Of a stretch of 64,000 bases of DNA, positions 26,414 to 35,118 are shown one piece after another (the first letter of the stretch is position 1; every line of letters begins with the position of its first letter). The notes under the pieces were generated by a model. That model saw nothing but the letters and a program-made list of their open reading frames with translations, made no database searches and was not told the origin of the DNA. Location of the stretch: contig NZ_AOLN01000010.1 of the NCBI RefSeq assembly GCF_000337815.1, forward strand, positions 62,001 to 126,000. Direction: 5' to 3'. Both the position numbers and the translations under genes were made by a program. The DNA comes from Haloferax mucosum ATCC BAA-1512 (GTDB lineage: Archaea > Halobacteriota > Halobacteria > Halobacteriales > Haloferacaceae).

Positions 26414-26971
26414 ATGCCACGCGTAACGCTCCCTCACGACGCCAAAGCAGGACCCACCAAAACGGAGGTGAGAGCCGTCACGCTCGAAAAGCTCGATTTG
26501 CGTCCGACGGACCACTTCGTCGATGTTGGGTCGTGTACCGGCTCAGTGAGCATCGAAGCGGCACAGCGAGTCAGTCGAGTGACAGCTGTCGAACGAAAGA
26601 AAAAGCGACTGGACGTGACCCGCAAGAATCTCGCGGCGAACGACTACGGCGCAGACGTGACGCTCCGCGAAGCCGAAGCTCCCGAAGGTCTCCCCGAAGA
26701 CGCGGACGCGATGTTCGTCGGCGGAAGCCGGAACTTCGAAGCCGTGCTCGACCACGCCGTCGAGACCGACGTGGACCGTATCGTCATGAACGTCTCACGG
26801 GTCGAACCGACCGGTGCGGCCATCGAAGCCTTCCGCGAGCGCGACCTCCTCGACGAGGTCGTCCAGATGCAGGTGAGCCACGGCTACGAACTCGCCGGCG
26901 CGACGAGTTTCCGGTCGAACAACCCGGTTTACATCATCGTCGGCCGACGCGACGCCGGAGGGCTGGACTGA
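26414..26971 (+). CDS. cbiT: Cobalt-precorrin-6B C15-methyltransferase (decarboxylating) CbiT
   Basis: 185-aa SAM-dependent enzyme that methylates C15 and decarboxylates the C12 acetate in corrin synthesis. It has the class I methyltransferase glycine motif (HFVDVGSCTGSVSIEAA), the acidic end of strand 2 (RVTAVERKKKRLDVTRKN) and the CbiT opening PRVTLPHDAKAGPTKTEVRA. ATG 26414 is preferred to a TTG at 26405; a TATA-like GCATAATTGT lies about 30-40 nt upstream. First gene of the long corrin operon; its TGA overlaps the cbiL ATG (TGATG). Confidence 0.92.
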   Translation: MPRVTLPHDAKAGPTKTEVRAVTLEKLDLRPTDHFVDVGSCTGSVSIEAAQRVSRVTAVERKKKRLDVTRKNLAANDYGADVTLREAEAPEGLPEDADAMFVGGSRNFEAVLDHAVETDVDRIVMNVSRVEPTGAAIEAFRERDLLDEVVQMQVSHGYELAGATSFRSNNPVYIIVGRRDAGGLD

Positions 26972-27678
26972 TGACCGTCTACGGTGTCGGACTTGGTCCC
27001 GGCGACGCCGACCTCGTGACCGTCAAAGGCAAGCGAATCCTCGAATCGGTCGATATCGTCTACTCGCCGGGACGTCTCTCGCGGACGGTCGCACTGAATC
27101 ACGTCCCCGAAGACCGAATCGGCGACCTCGACTTCCCGATGACGCGCGACCCGGACGAACTCCGACGCGCGTGGAAGGAGGCCGCCGCCGAAGTAGCGAC
27201 GCGCGCTCACGACGGCGACATCGCGTTCGTGACGCTCGGCGACCCGAACGTCTACTCCACGTTCGGACATCTCCGCCGGACGCTCGACGCGTTCCACCCC
27301 AACGTGGACCTCGAAGTCGTGCCCGGTGTGAGCGCGATGACCGCGTTCGCAACCGCGCTGGGCGTCGAAATCGAGTCGGGAACCGGACTCGCACTCCGCG
27401 AAGCCGCTAAGGGAGCGGTCCCGACCGGTCCCGACCGGATGATTCTGTTCAAGGTCACCGATGCCCCCGCGACCTACGAGGGACTAACTGACGCCGGATA
27501 CGACGTGAAATTCGGTCGCCGGCTCTTCATGGAACAGGGCGAGACACTCGTCACGACCGACCCAGAAGAACTCGAAGAGCGCGATTACTACACGCTGGCC
27601 TACGCCGAGCGGGAAGGTATCGAACGCGACGTTGCGACCGCGAAGTTCGACGGCGTGGACTCGGAGGGGTCGGCGTGA
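26971..27678 (+). CDS. cbiL: Cobalt-precorrin-2 C20-methyltransferase CbiL
   Basis: 235-aa tetrapyrrole methylase adding the C20 methyl group. Starts MTVYGVGLGPGDADLVTVKG, the family's SAM-binding loop. GDIAFVTLGDPNVYSTFGHL is the second methylase motif and VVPGVSAMTAFATALGVEI the third; the last is typical of CbiL/CobI. It is coupled on both sides (TGATG before, GTGA after). Confidence 0.93.
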   Translation: MTVYGVGLGPGDADLVTVKGKRILESVDIVYSPGRLSRTVALNHVPEDRIGDLDFPMTRDPDELRRAWKEAAAEVATRAHDGDIAFVTLGDPNVYSTFGHLRRTLDAFHPNVDLEVVPGVSAMTAFATALGVEIESGTGLALREAAKGAVPTGPDRMILFKVTDAPATYEGLTDAGYDVKFGRRLFMEQGETLVTTDPEELEERDYYTLAYAEREGIERDVATAKFDGVDSEGSA

Positions 27679-28520
27679 CGGTCGACGGAGACGCAGACAC
27701 CGGCTTCACCGACGAGGAGGGGATTCCCTTCGTCGGTGCTGGACCGGGGGACCCGGAACTCCTCACCGTCGCCGGGCGGCGACTCGTCGAGAAAGCGGAC
27801 CTCGTCGTTCACGCCGGGTCGCTCGTCAACAGCGAACTCTTAGACGAGTACTGCGACCACGCCGAACAGGTCAACAGCGTCGGCAAGGACCTCGAAGAGC
27901 TGATTCCGCTGATGGCCGACGCCTACGAGTCCGGCGAGACGGTCGTCCGACTCCACAGCGGCGACCCGGCGATATACGGGGCCGCACTCGAACAGATGGA
28001 CGCACTGGCGAAGGAAGGGGTTCCGACCTACCTCGTTCCGGGCGTCACCTCCGCGTTCGCCGCGAGCGCGACGCTCCGAACGCAGTTGACGCTGAACGAA
28101 GTCGCCAACCACGTCGTCTTCACCCGACCGCAGGGTCGGACGCTCACGGCCGAAGAAGACCACATCAGCGACTTCGTCGGCTTCGGCGACACCACGGTCT
28201 GTATCTACCTCGGCACCCACGCCGTCGCGGAGACGATGGACCGTCTCCTCGGCGAGGGTCACGACCCCGACACGTCGGTCGCGGTCGTCTATCACGCCTC
28301 GTGGCCGGACGAGGACGTTATCGAAGGCACCATCGAAACCATCGGCGAGAAGGTCGAAGACGCGGGCTACCGTGCCTCGGCACTCGTCATGATTGGCGAC
28401 GCTGTCACTGGCTCGGACTACGAGCGGTCGTTCCTCTACGGCGACTGGGCCCGCGGCGGCGACGCGCCGAACGACGACCCCGACCCCGATTCTGAAACAC
28501 AGGAGCGTGATGTACAATGA
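27675..28520 (+). CDS. cbiF: Cobalt-precorrin-4 C11-methyltransferase CbiF
   Basis: 281-aa tetrapyrrole methylase. GTG start overlapping the cbiL stop. Motifs: FVGAGPGDPELLTVAGRRLV, VVHAGSLVNSELLDEY, VVRLHSGDPAIYGAALEQMD and VPGVTSAFAASATLRTQLTL. The GAGPGDPELLT and AGSLVN wording is specific for CbiF/CobM. The C-terminus ends in an acidic tail. ATGA overlap with cbiG. Confidence 0.93.
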   Translation: MTVDGDADTGFTDEEGIPFVGAGPGDPELLTVAGRRLVEKADLVVHAGSLVNSELLDEYCDHAEQVNSVGKDLEELIPLMADAYESGETVVRLHSGDPAIYGAALEQMDALAKEGVPTYLVPGVTSAFAASATLRTQLTLNEVANHVVFTRPQGRTLTAEEDHISDFVGFGDTTVCIYLGTHAVAETMDRLLGEGHDPDTSVAVVYHASWPDEDVIEGTIETIGEKVEDAGYRASALVMIGDAVTGSDYERSFLYGDWARGGDAPNDDPDPDSETQERDVQ

Positions 28521-29479
28521 GTGATTCTGATTCCGGAAGTGGACACTGTGAAACACCAGACAGCGACGGAGAGGTCGCACGCGAGATTGGCATCGTCAGT
28601 TTCGAGCGAAAGCTGGAGACGGCCGAGAAAATCAAACGTGACCTCGCCGACGACTACGACCGCATCGACATCCTGACCTACCATGGCGACGTGTTCGCCG
28701 AGCACTGGGGCGAATACGACTGTTTCGTCGGCCTCATGGCGAGCGGCATCGCCATGCGAAAGACCGCTGGCCTCCTCGACGACAAGTGGGACGACCCCGC
28801 GGTCGTCGTCGTGGACGAAGAATTGACGTGGGCGATTCCGCTCACCGGCGGGCACCACGGCGCGAATCAGGTCGCCTACGACCTCTCGAAGCTCGGTGCC
28901 GTCCCAGCGATGACGACCGCCTCCGAGGCGGCCGGAAAACAGGGCGTCGAGAGCAAGGCGAAGGCACTCGATACGCACGTCGTCAACGGCGATTCGACCG
29001 TTGCGACGAACCTCGCCGTCCTCAACGACGAACTCGGGCCGGTCGCTCGACTCGACGGCCCGAAAGCCGTCCTCGTCGACGACGACGTGACCGTCCTCAA
29101 GCGAAACGGCGACGACGGCGTCGTCCTCGGGACCGGAAGTGTCTCCGGCGCGAAAAAAGAACAGTTCCTGACCGCGTGGGAACGCGCTCTCGACGACGCC
29201 GACTGCGACTGGGACGACGTTGACTTCGTCGCAACCGGCACGCGAAAGGCTGACGAACCCGGCATGCTCGACGCCGCCCAAGAAATCGGCTCGGGTGTCG
29301 TCTACTTCGAGAAAGAGACGCTGACCGAGTTCGAAGGCCCGACGCCGTCGCGGTCGAAGGAACTCATCGGCTGGCCGGGCATCGCCGAAGCGAGCGCGAT
29401 TGCTGGCGGCCGTGACCACGAACTGGTCGTGGAAAAACAGCGCTACGACGACGCGGTGACCGTGGCGGTGGGACGATGA
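28517..29479 (+). CDS. cbiG: Cobalt-precorrin-5A hydrolase CbiG
   Basis: 320-aa enzyme that opens the delta-lactone ring and releases acetaldehyde during ring contraction. The N-terminal domain has YDCFVGLMASGIAMRKTAGL and AIPLTGGHHGANQVAYDLS, the hallmark of CbiG. The C-terminal domain (VDFVATGTRKADEPGMLDAA) is the CobE/GbiG part. Coupled to cbiF and cbiH by ATGA overlaps. Confidence 0.92.
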   Translation: MSDSDSGSGHCETPDSDGEVAREIGIVSFERKLETAEKIKRDLADDYDRIDILTYHGDVFAEHWGEYDCFVGLMASGIAMRKTAGLLDDKWDDPAVVVVDEELTWAIPLTGGHHGANQVAYDLSKLGAVPAMTTASEAAGKQGVESKAKALDTHVVNGDSTVATNLAVLNDELGPVARLDGPKAVLVDDDVTVLKRNGDDGVVLGTGSVSGAKKEQFLTAWERALDDADCDWDDVDFVATGTRKADEPGMLDAAQEIGSGVVYFEKETLTEFEGPTPSRSKELIGWPGIAEASAIAGGRDHELVVEKQRYDDAVTVAVGR

Positions 29480-30327
29480 GCGAAGGCGCAGAGACGACGA
29501 CAGACAGCCCCGAGGAAGCCCCCGACGATTACGGCACCCTCTACGTCGTCGGCATCGGTCCCGGTCTCCCGGCGCACATGACCCAACGCGCCAAGGAAGT
29601 CATCCAGACAGCAGACTGCGTGGTCGCGTCGAACCTCTATCAGGAGTTCCTCCGCGACGACGACACACTCCCGCCAGAAGACAGCGACGACGGTCCGGAG
29701 GTCGTCCGGTCGTCGATGGGTCAGCAGGTCGAACTGACCCGCGAGGCCTTCGAGCGAGTTCGCGCGGGAGAAGACGTGGCGCACGTCTCCGGCGGCGACC
29801 CGAACGTCTACGGCAAGTCCGACCTCGTGTTCACGATGGCCGACGCCGACGACGCGACGGACGTGCCAATCGAAATCGTCCCCGGCGTGACCGCGGCCCT
29901 CGGCGGCGCGGCGATGATGGGCGCGCCGCTGTCGAACGACTTCTGTACCATCTCGTTGTCCGACAAGTGGCGCGGGTGGGACGAAATCGAGGAGAAACTG
30001 CGCGCGGCCGCCATCAGCAACTTCGTCATCGTCCTGTACAACTGCTGGCGAAACTACACCCGCGCCATCGACATCGTCCGTGAGGAACGCGCCGACGACG
30101 TTCCGGTCGGTATCTTCAACGACGCCGGCCGGGGCGAAGCCGGGCGGAATCTGGACGACGAAGCCTTCTCGATTACGACCCTCGGCGACGCGAAATCCCA
30201 CGACGAAGACGTCGGCGGGATGGGCACGTCGATTCTCATCGGCACCCACGAGACAGAACCGTGGAGCAACGACTACGAAACGTACCTCGTCACGCCCCGC
30301 GGCGGGCGCGACGTTGACGACTTCTAA
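29476..30327 (+). CDS. cbiH: Cobalt-precorrin-3B C17-methyltransferase CbiH, first copy
   Basis: 283-aa tetrapyrrole methylase performing C17 methylation with ring contraction. Motifs: YVVGIGPGLPAHMTQRAKEV, DVAHVSGGDPNVYGKSDLVF, IVPGVTAALGGAAMMGAPLS, then NDFCTISLSDKW, and VLYNCWRN near the C-terminal third. The NDF.TISLSD block is characteristic of CbiH/CobJ. The operon carries a second CbiH gene directly downstream. Confidence 0.9.
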   Translation: MSEGAETTTDSPEEAPDDYGTLYVVGIGPGLPAHMTQRAKEVIQTADCVVASNLYQEFLRDDDTLPPEDSDDGPEVVRSSMGQQVELTREAFERVRAGEDVAHVSGGDPNVYGKSDLVFTMADADDATDVPIEIVPGVTAALGGAAMMGAPLSNDFCTISLSDKWRGWDEIEEKLRAAAISNFVIVLYNCWRNYTRAIDIVREERADDVPVGIFNDAGRGEAGRNLDDEAFSITTLGDAKSHDEDVGGMGTSILIGTHETEPWSNDYETYLVTPRGGRDVDDF

Positions 30328-30329
30328 CC

Positions 30330-31370
30330 ATGAGCGACAGCAACACAGCATCCGAATCGAAGTGCGGCGGAACGACGACGGAATCGAAGACGACCGACTC
30401 GGCCGAGGCGTCGGCCTCGAAGTGCGGCGGCAAGTCGGCTGAGAAATCGACGGACTCGTCCGAATCCTCGTCTTCAAAGTGTGGCGGGTCCTCGGAATCG
30501 ACGGACTCCACGTCGAGTTCGAGTTCCAAATGCGGCGGGTCGAAAAAGAAACAGACCGACGAGAAGGTCGAAGCGACAATCGACGACTTCGACGGCGAAC
30601 CCGGCCAACTCGTCGCGGTCGGTCTCGGTCCCGGCCGTGCGAGTGAGATGACGACGCTGGCGAAAGAGACGCTCCGAGACGCAGAACACATCGTCGGCTA
30701 CACCACCTACATCGAACTCCTCCCCGACGACATCGTCGAAGGCGCGGAGGACATCTACTCGACGCCGATGTGCGGCGAAGTCTCCCGAACGGAAGAAGCA
30801 ATCGACCGAACGCTCGCCGGCAACGACGTGGCAATCGTCGGGAGCGGCGACCCGAACGTCTACGCGCTGGCCGGTCTCGCACTCGAAATCCTCGAATCGA
30901 AGGGCGCGACCGCGAGCATGGTCGATTTCGACGTTGTCGCCGGCGTCCCCGCCGCACAGTCCTGTGCGGCCCGGCTGGGTGCGCCGCTCGTGAACGACAC
31001 GGTTACCATCAGCCTCTCTGACCACCTGACCTCGATGCCGACCATCGAGTCGCGTCTGCACTCGGCCGCGAAAGAGGGCTTCACCATCGTCATCTACAAC
31101 CCGTGGAGTCGCAAGCGGCGGTCGAACTACGAGAAGTGTTGCGAGATTCTGCTCGAACACCGCGACCCCGAGACGCCGGTCGGAATCGTCCACGGCGCGG
31201 GCCGCGACGACGAGGAAGTCGAAATCGTCGAACTGCAAGACCTCCCCGAACTCGGCGAGACCGACCTCGTGGACATGACGACGACGCTACTCGTCGGCAA
31301 CGAGGAGACGTACGTCTGGGACGACCGGATGGTGACGCCCCGCGGCTACGAGCAGAAATACGAGTACTGA
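30330..31370 (+). CDS. cbiH: CbiH-type C17-methyltransferase, second copy, with Cys-Gly-Gly repeat extension
   Basis: 346 aa. The methylase begins about residue 92 (QLVAVGLGPGRASEMTTLAK) and has IVGSGDPNVYALAGLALEIL, VAGVPAAQSCAARLGAPLVN and TISLSDHLTS, all CbiH-like. The first ~80 residues are a low-complexity Ser/Thr/Glu/Lys segment with four S/S-K-C-G-G units (Cys at 12, 32, 51 and 68). Evenly spaced single cysteines in a flexible tail suggest a metal-binding or tethering function. Whether both CbiH copies have the same reaction is unknown; one could supply a missing step of the pathway. Confidence 0.88.
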   Translation: MSDSNTASESKCGGTTTESKTTDSAEASASKCGGKSAEKSTDSSESSSSKCGGSSESTDSTSSSSSKCGGSKKKQTDEKVEATIDDFDGEPGQLVAVGLGPGRASEMTTLAKETLRDAEHIVGYTTYIELLPDDIVEGAEDIYSTPMCGEVSRTEEAIDRTLAGNDVAIVGSGDPNVYALAGLALEILESKGATASMVDFDVVAGVPAAQSCAARLGAPLVNDTVTISLSDHLTSMPTIESRLHSAAKEGFTIVIYNPWSRKRRSNYEKCCEILLEHRDPETPVGIVHGAGRDDEEVEIVELQDLPELGETDLVDMTTTLLVGNEETYVWDDRMVTPRGYEQKYEY

Positions 31371-31371
31371 G

Positions 31372-31623
31372 ATGTTCGAAATCGAAATCGACCGAACGGC
31401 CTGCGACGGCATCTTCGCGTGTCTCACCCGCGATAGCCGATTCGTCGAAGACGACGCGGGACTCGCCACAATCGACGTGGACGCAGAGGGCGTAGTCGAA
31501 GTCGTCCGCGACGACGAGCGAAACAGCGTCGTTGCGACCGTCGAAGGCGACATCGAAGACGCGACCCTCGCGGCGCGAGCGTGCCCACCAGACGCGATTA
31601 CCGTCCGGGAGGTGGACGCGTGA
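31372..31623 (+). CDS. Small ferredoxin-like protein
   Basis: 83 aa. Starts FEIEIDRTACDGIFACLTRD and ends AARACPPDAITVREV; three cysteines (about 11, 17 and 70) in the spacing of a monocluster, probably [3Fe-4S], ferredoxin. The last Cys is followed by PP, as is usual in the family. It lies within the corrin operon, one nt after cbiH and overlapping the next gene by GTGA. It may supply electrons for ring contraction or cobalt reduction; this is inference. Confidence 0.75.
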   Translation: MFEIEIDRTACDGIFACLTRDSRFVEDDAGLATIDVDAEGVVEVVRDDERNSVVATVEGDIEDATLAARACPPDAITVREVDA

Positions 31624-32288
31624 GCACTCCCGACCTCGGGCCTGCTGACGACCTCCTGAAGAGTACGCCCGAGACGGCCTATCTGTGGGGCCACGTCGCC
31701 GGAAGCGACGACATCGAATCCGACGTGGCGACGGTCCACACGAGCGACGAAACCTGTGCCGACCGAATCGCAACAATCGCGGGCGGCGGCGATATCGACC
31801 AGCAGGTGACAGAACGCCCTTACGCGCACAACACCTCAGTCACCCGGACGAAAGACGAGTACCTCGTGACAATCGAAGGCGACGTGGTCGCAAGCGCGAC
31901 CGGCGCGTTCGGTCTCCCAGTCGGCGACGACGCCGGTGGCTACCGATTCGACGTGTTCGACGACTCCCGGAAGCAACTCCTTCGGGGCCTGCTCGAAAGT
32001 TGCGGGACGGTCTGTTTCAAATCCGCCAGCGGGACAGTCGGTATCTCGTTCGTCCACGACGACCGGGCGTTGCTGGAGCGAATCGACCGCCTACTCGACA
32101 CCTGTCCAGTAGACGCGCCGACCGGCGACGTTCAAGAGACCTCCTCGGGCGGCTACTGGTTCGGCATCGACGACGCCGCCGCGGCCCCGTTCGGGCGGTG
32201 GGTCTACGACGGAAGCGACGAGACCCACCTGTTCGCGCCGACGCGGCGTCGAAAACTGACCCGAAGCCTCGAACAGGTAGAACACTGA
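31620..32288 (+). CDS. Cobalamin-operon protein resembling a catalytically dead LAGLIDADG domain
   Basis: 222 aa, GTG start. It contains two halves that look like LAGLIDADG motifs: LWGHVAGSDDI (22-32) followed by TVHTSDETCADRIATIAGG, and LRGLLESCGTV (121-131) followed by GISFVHDDRALLERIDRLL. In each half the position of the metal-binding acid is replaced (Ser and Cys), so nuclease activity is unlikely. I infer a domesticated homing-endonuclease fold working in corrin synthesis or its regulation. It is coupled to the ferredoxin gene upstream and to cbiX downstream (TGATG). Confidence 0.7.
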   Translation: MSTPDLGPADDLLKSTPETAYLWGHVAGSDDIESDVATVHTSDETCADRIATIAGGGDIDQQVTERPYAHNTSVTRTKDEYLVTIEGDVVASATGAFGLPVGDDAGGYRFDVFDDSRKQLLRGLLESCGTVCFKSASGTVGISFVHDDRALLERIDRLLDTCPVDAPTGDVQETSSGGYWFGIDDAAAAPFGRWVYDGSDETHLFAPTRRRKLTRSLEQVEH

Positions 32289-33502
32289 TGCACACCGAGC
32301 AGACATCACTCGACGACGACGCGGTACTCCTCGTGGGACACGGGTCCCGCAGAGAGAAATCGAACGAACAGGTTCGGACGCTCGCCTCCAAACTCGAACG
32401 CCACCTTTCGCTCCCCGTTGACGCGGCGTACATCGAACTCGCCGAACCGTCGATAGCGGATGCCATCGAGACGCTGGCACCGACCTGTCGGAGTCTGACC
32501 GTCGTTCCGTTGTCGCTTTTCGCCGCCAGCCACGTCAAAAACGACGTGCCGATGGCGGTCCAAGTCGCCCGAACGAAACACGACGACATGACGTTCCACT
32601 TCGGGTCGCACCTCGGCATCCATCCGTCGATTGTTGACCTGCTCGACGAACGCGTTCGCGGTGTCGAAGCCGACCTCGGTGTCGAACGAGGCGACGACGA
32701 CGTTGCGGTCGTGCTCTGTGCGCGCGGGTCGAGCGACCCGGATTCGAACGGCGACGTGCACAAACTCGCGCGCCTGTTGTACGAGGGCCGCGAGTTCACG
32801 CGCGTCGAATCGACGTTCATCGGCGTGACCTCGCCCCGCCTCGAAGAGACGCTTCACACCGTCGCAAAAGACCGTCCCGACGCGGTCGTCGTCCTCCCGT
32901 ACATGCTCGGCGACGGCGTGTTGACCCAGCGAATCATCGACAAGACGGAGACCTTCGGTGGCGAGTACCCGTACGTCACTGCCGGCGCGTCCGGGCCGCT
33001 CGGCACCGACGACCGACTCGTTGACGTGCTCGCGGACCGCTGTCGGGAAGCGCGCTCCGGAAGCGTCGAAATGTCGTGTGACACCTGCAAGTACAAAGTC
33101 GAACTGTCGGGCTACGAAGACGACCACGGCGGGGCGCGTGCGATGCTTCGCTCGCTGGTCCATCAGGCCGAACACGCCGACCGAAGCGACGTCGGCGACG
33201 ACCCGCACGTCCACGACGCACCCGGCAAGCACGTCGCCGTCTGTACGAACCAGACGTGCGCCGCGAGCGGCGCGGCGACGGTTCTCGAACAACTCAGACA
33301 ACAGGCGCGGAAGTCGGACGACTGCGACGTCCACGTCTCGCGTAGTTCCTGTCTCGGGCAGTGTGGCGACGGGCCAATCGTCGCCGTCTACCCGGATAGC
33401 ATCTGGTACGGCGGCGTGACGCCCGACGACACGGAACGCATCGTTTCGTCCCATCTCGAACGGGACCGCATCGTCTCCGACCTCGTACACCAATCACTCT
33501 AA
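32288..33502 (+). CDS. cbiX: Sirohydrochlorin cobaltochelatase CbiX fused to a [2Fe-2S] thioredoxin-like domain
   Basis: 404 aa. The N-terminal ~260 residues are two CbiX halves: VLLVGHGSRREKSNEQ with VVPLSLFAASHVKND in the first (both catalytic His present), and VVLCARGSSDPDSNG with VVVLPYMLGDGVLT in the second (no His). It inserts Co2+ into sirohydrochlorin at the start of the anaerobic-type route. The C-terminal ~90 residues carry four Cys (C319, C324, C355, C359; CTNQTC and CLGQC), the pattern of a thioredoxin-like 2Fe-2S ferredoxin. A further pair CDTCKYK lies between. The long, Fe-S-bearing form is known in haloarchaea. Confidence 0.9.
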   Translation: MHTEQTSLDDDAVLLVGHGSRREKSNEQVRTLASKLERHLSLPVDAAYIELAEPSIADAIETLAPTCRSLTVVPLSLFAASHVKNDVPMAVQVARTKHDDMTFHFGSHLGIHPSIVDLLDERVRGVEADLGVERGDDDVAVVLCARGSSDPDSNGDVHKLARLLYEGREFTRVESTFIGVTSPRLEETLHTVAKDRPDAVVVLPYMLGDGVLTQRIIDKTETFGGEYPYVTAGASGPLGTDDRLVDVLADRCREARSGSVEMSCDTCKYKVELSGYEDDHGGARAMLRSLVHQAEHADRSDVGDDPHVHDAPGKHVAVCTNQTCAASGAATVLEQLRQQARKSDDCDVHVSRSSCLGQCGDGPIVAVYPDSIWYGGVTPDDTERIVSSHLERDRIVSDLVHQSL

Positions 33503-33504
33503 CA

Positions 33505-33882
33505 ATGGCATGCGCTGAACTCGAAGCACTCCGACTCGCACTGATGAACATCACCGGCACCACAGACGAGAGCGTCAAACGACACGCCGAAGCCGAACTC
33601 GAAGGCTATCTCGACGAACCCGGCCCGATTCAGGCGCTCGCAAACGCCGCGACCCTCGACGAAGCCCAACGACACCTCGACGCCGCGCTCGTCGACCTCG
33701 AAAAAGAGGCGATGGAGACGCCCAGAGACGACCCGCAGTCGGGCTACCTCCGCGGTCGCGTCGTCGCCGTTCGAGACGCCGAGCGGTCGCTTCGTCGACT
33801 CCGCGACCAGACTGACTCGTTCCTCGACGACCTCGGTGAGGCTCACCACGACCTCCACGACACCTTCCCAGTCGAGGAGTAA
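33505..33882 (+). CDS. DUF3209 protein of the cobalamin operon
   Basis: 125-aa helical, acidic protein (MACAELEALRLALMNITGTT...). It belongs to DUF3209, a family found beside corrin genes in haloarchaea; no activity is known. Helices with repeated Glu/Asp-Arg pairs (VAVRDAERSLRRLRDQTDSF) suggest a helical bundle. The His-rich end (GEAHHDLHDTF) could bind metal. It sits 2 nt after cbiX. Confidence 0.75.
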   Translation: MACAELEALRLALMNITGTTDESVKRHAEAELEGYLDEPGPIQALANAATLDEAQRHLDAALVDLEKEAMETPRDDPQSGYLRGRVVAVRDAERSLRRLRDQTDSFLDDLGEAHHDLHDTFPVEE

Positions 33883-33888
33883 CCCGCG

Positions 33889-35118
33889 ATGGACGCCTTC
33901 ACGAACCGACGCGACTTGGGTTCTCTCGACCCCGCCGCGAGCAGACACAACTGGGCGCGGTCGGCAGTTGCCGTCTCGGGCGAACAGGTGTTCGTCGGAA
34001 CGGCCGACGGGCGAATTTCGGGATTCGATTCGTCCCTCGAAGACGGCGAGCGCTGGTCGGTGCGCGGCGAGCACCGAATCGTCTCGATGGCCGCGGGCGA
34101 CGACTGTCTCGTCGTCGGCGAGCGCGGCGGCGACGGACGCCTCCGCGTGCTGGACCCGGAAACCGGCACCCTACGCTGGGAGTACGCGACGACGGACGAC
34201 ATCGGCACCGCGACGAGAGAGTCGTTGTTCTTCCTGCCGTACCTCGTCGACGTCGCGGTTACGGACGACCGCGTCGTCGCCATCGCCAGACGCTACGAAC
34301 GAGACAGCGACGAGCGGGTTTGGACGAGCGTCGTCTACGGCTTCGACCACGATGGTGAAGTCCGGTGGCGCTACCGAACCGCCGCCTCACCAATCGCGTT
34401 GGACGCCGAACGGGATCGCGTCGCGGTCGCGTACAATCGCTGTCCCGAGGCGGACCAACACGGACTCGTCGTACTCGACGGCGAAACCGGCGCGTCGCGC
34501 GCGACGTGGGACCCCGAAATCGACGCCGAACGCCGCGTCGGCGACGTCGCGTTCGCAGGCGACGACATCGCCGTCGCCTGTCACGGCGACAAGCGCGGCT
34601 ATCTACTCGACGGCGACGGCCGCGAGCGATGGTCGGTCGCCCTTGCGACGAAACAGTCACTCGGCGACGAGACGGTGTACGCCTACCCGAATCACGTCTG
34701 CGTCGCAGACGGGACCGTCGTCTTCGTGACCGGCAACACGTTCGCGGAATCGACCCGCGACCCGGACGCCCGACACCCGAATGAACACACCGTCTTCGCA
34801 GTCGAAGACGGCGACCCGAAGTGGACGTACGACTCCGGCGGGTTCGCTCGCGGCGTCGAATCGGTCGGCGAGCGCGTCGTCGTCCCGTCGGCGCAGAACT
34901 TCCGGCTCCGAAGCGCCGACACCCACTGCGTCCGCGTCTTCGACGCCGCTGACGGCCACGTCGAGACAACCGAGTGTTCGGGTATTCCGACTGCAATCGC
35001 CGTCGGTGACGACGTACTGGCGATGGTCGAAGAGCCGGTCGAATACCACGACGAAGGCGTCACGCACGGGGCGTATAGGCTCCACGTGCAACCGGCGGCG
35101 GAATCCCGTCGAAACTAG
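33889..35118 (+). CDS. PQQ-repeat beta-propeller protein in the cobalamin operon
   Basis: 409-aa cytosolic propeller. Blades are visible as repeated V.G...G.....D...G...W units: VFVGTADGRISGFDSS, RLRVLDPETGTLRWEYAT, VVYGFDHDGEVRWRYRT, GLVVLDGETGASRATWD, YLLDGDGRERWSVAL, VFAVEDGDPKWTYDS. No signal peptide and no dehydrogenase active-site motif. Last gene of the corrin operon. Its TAG and that of the convergent chlID gene overlap by 3 nt. A scaffold or sensor function for the pathway is inferred from position only. Confidence 0.78.
   Translation: MDAFTNRRDLGSLDPAASRHNWARSAVAVSGEQVFVGTADGRISGFDSSLEDGERWSVRGEHRIVSMAAGDDCLVVGERGGDGRLRVLDPETGTLRWEYATTDDIGTATRESLFFLPYLVDVAVTDDRVVAIARRYERDSDERVWTSVVYGFDHDGEVRWRYRTAASPIALDAERDRVAVAYNRCPEADQHGLVVLDGETGASRATWDPEIDAERRVGDVAFAGDDIAVACHGDKRGYLLDGDGRERWSVALATKQSLGDETVYAYPNHVCVADGTVVFVTGNTFAESTRDPDARHPNEHTVFAVEDGDPKWTYDSGGFARGVESVGERVVVPSAQNFRLRSADTHCVRVFDAADGHVETTECSGIPTAIAVGDDVLAMVEEPVEYHDEGVTHGAYRLHVQPAAESRRN

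Noticed and set aside
31620-32288. Active homing endonuclease or intein in the corrin operon
   Set aside because: No intein splice motifs, both catalytic acids are replaced, and the gene is cleanly coupled to its neighbours.
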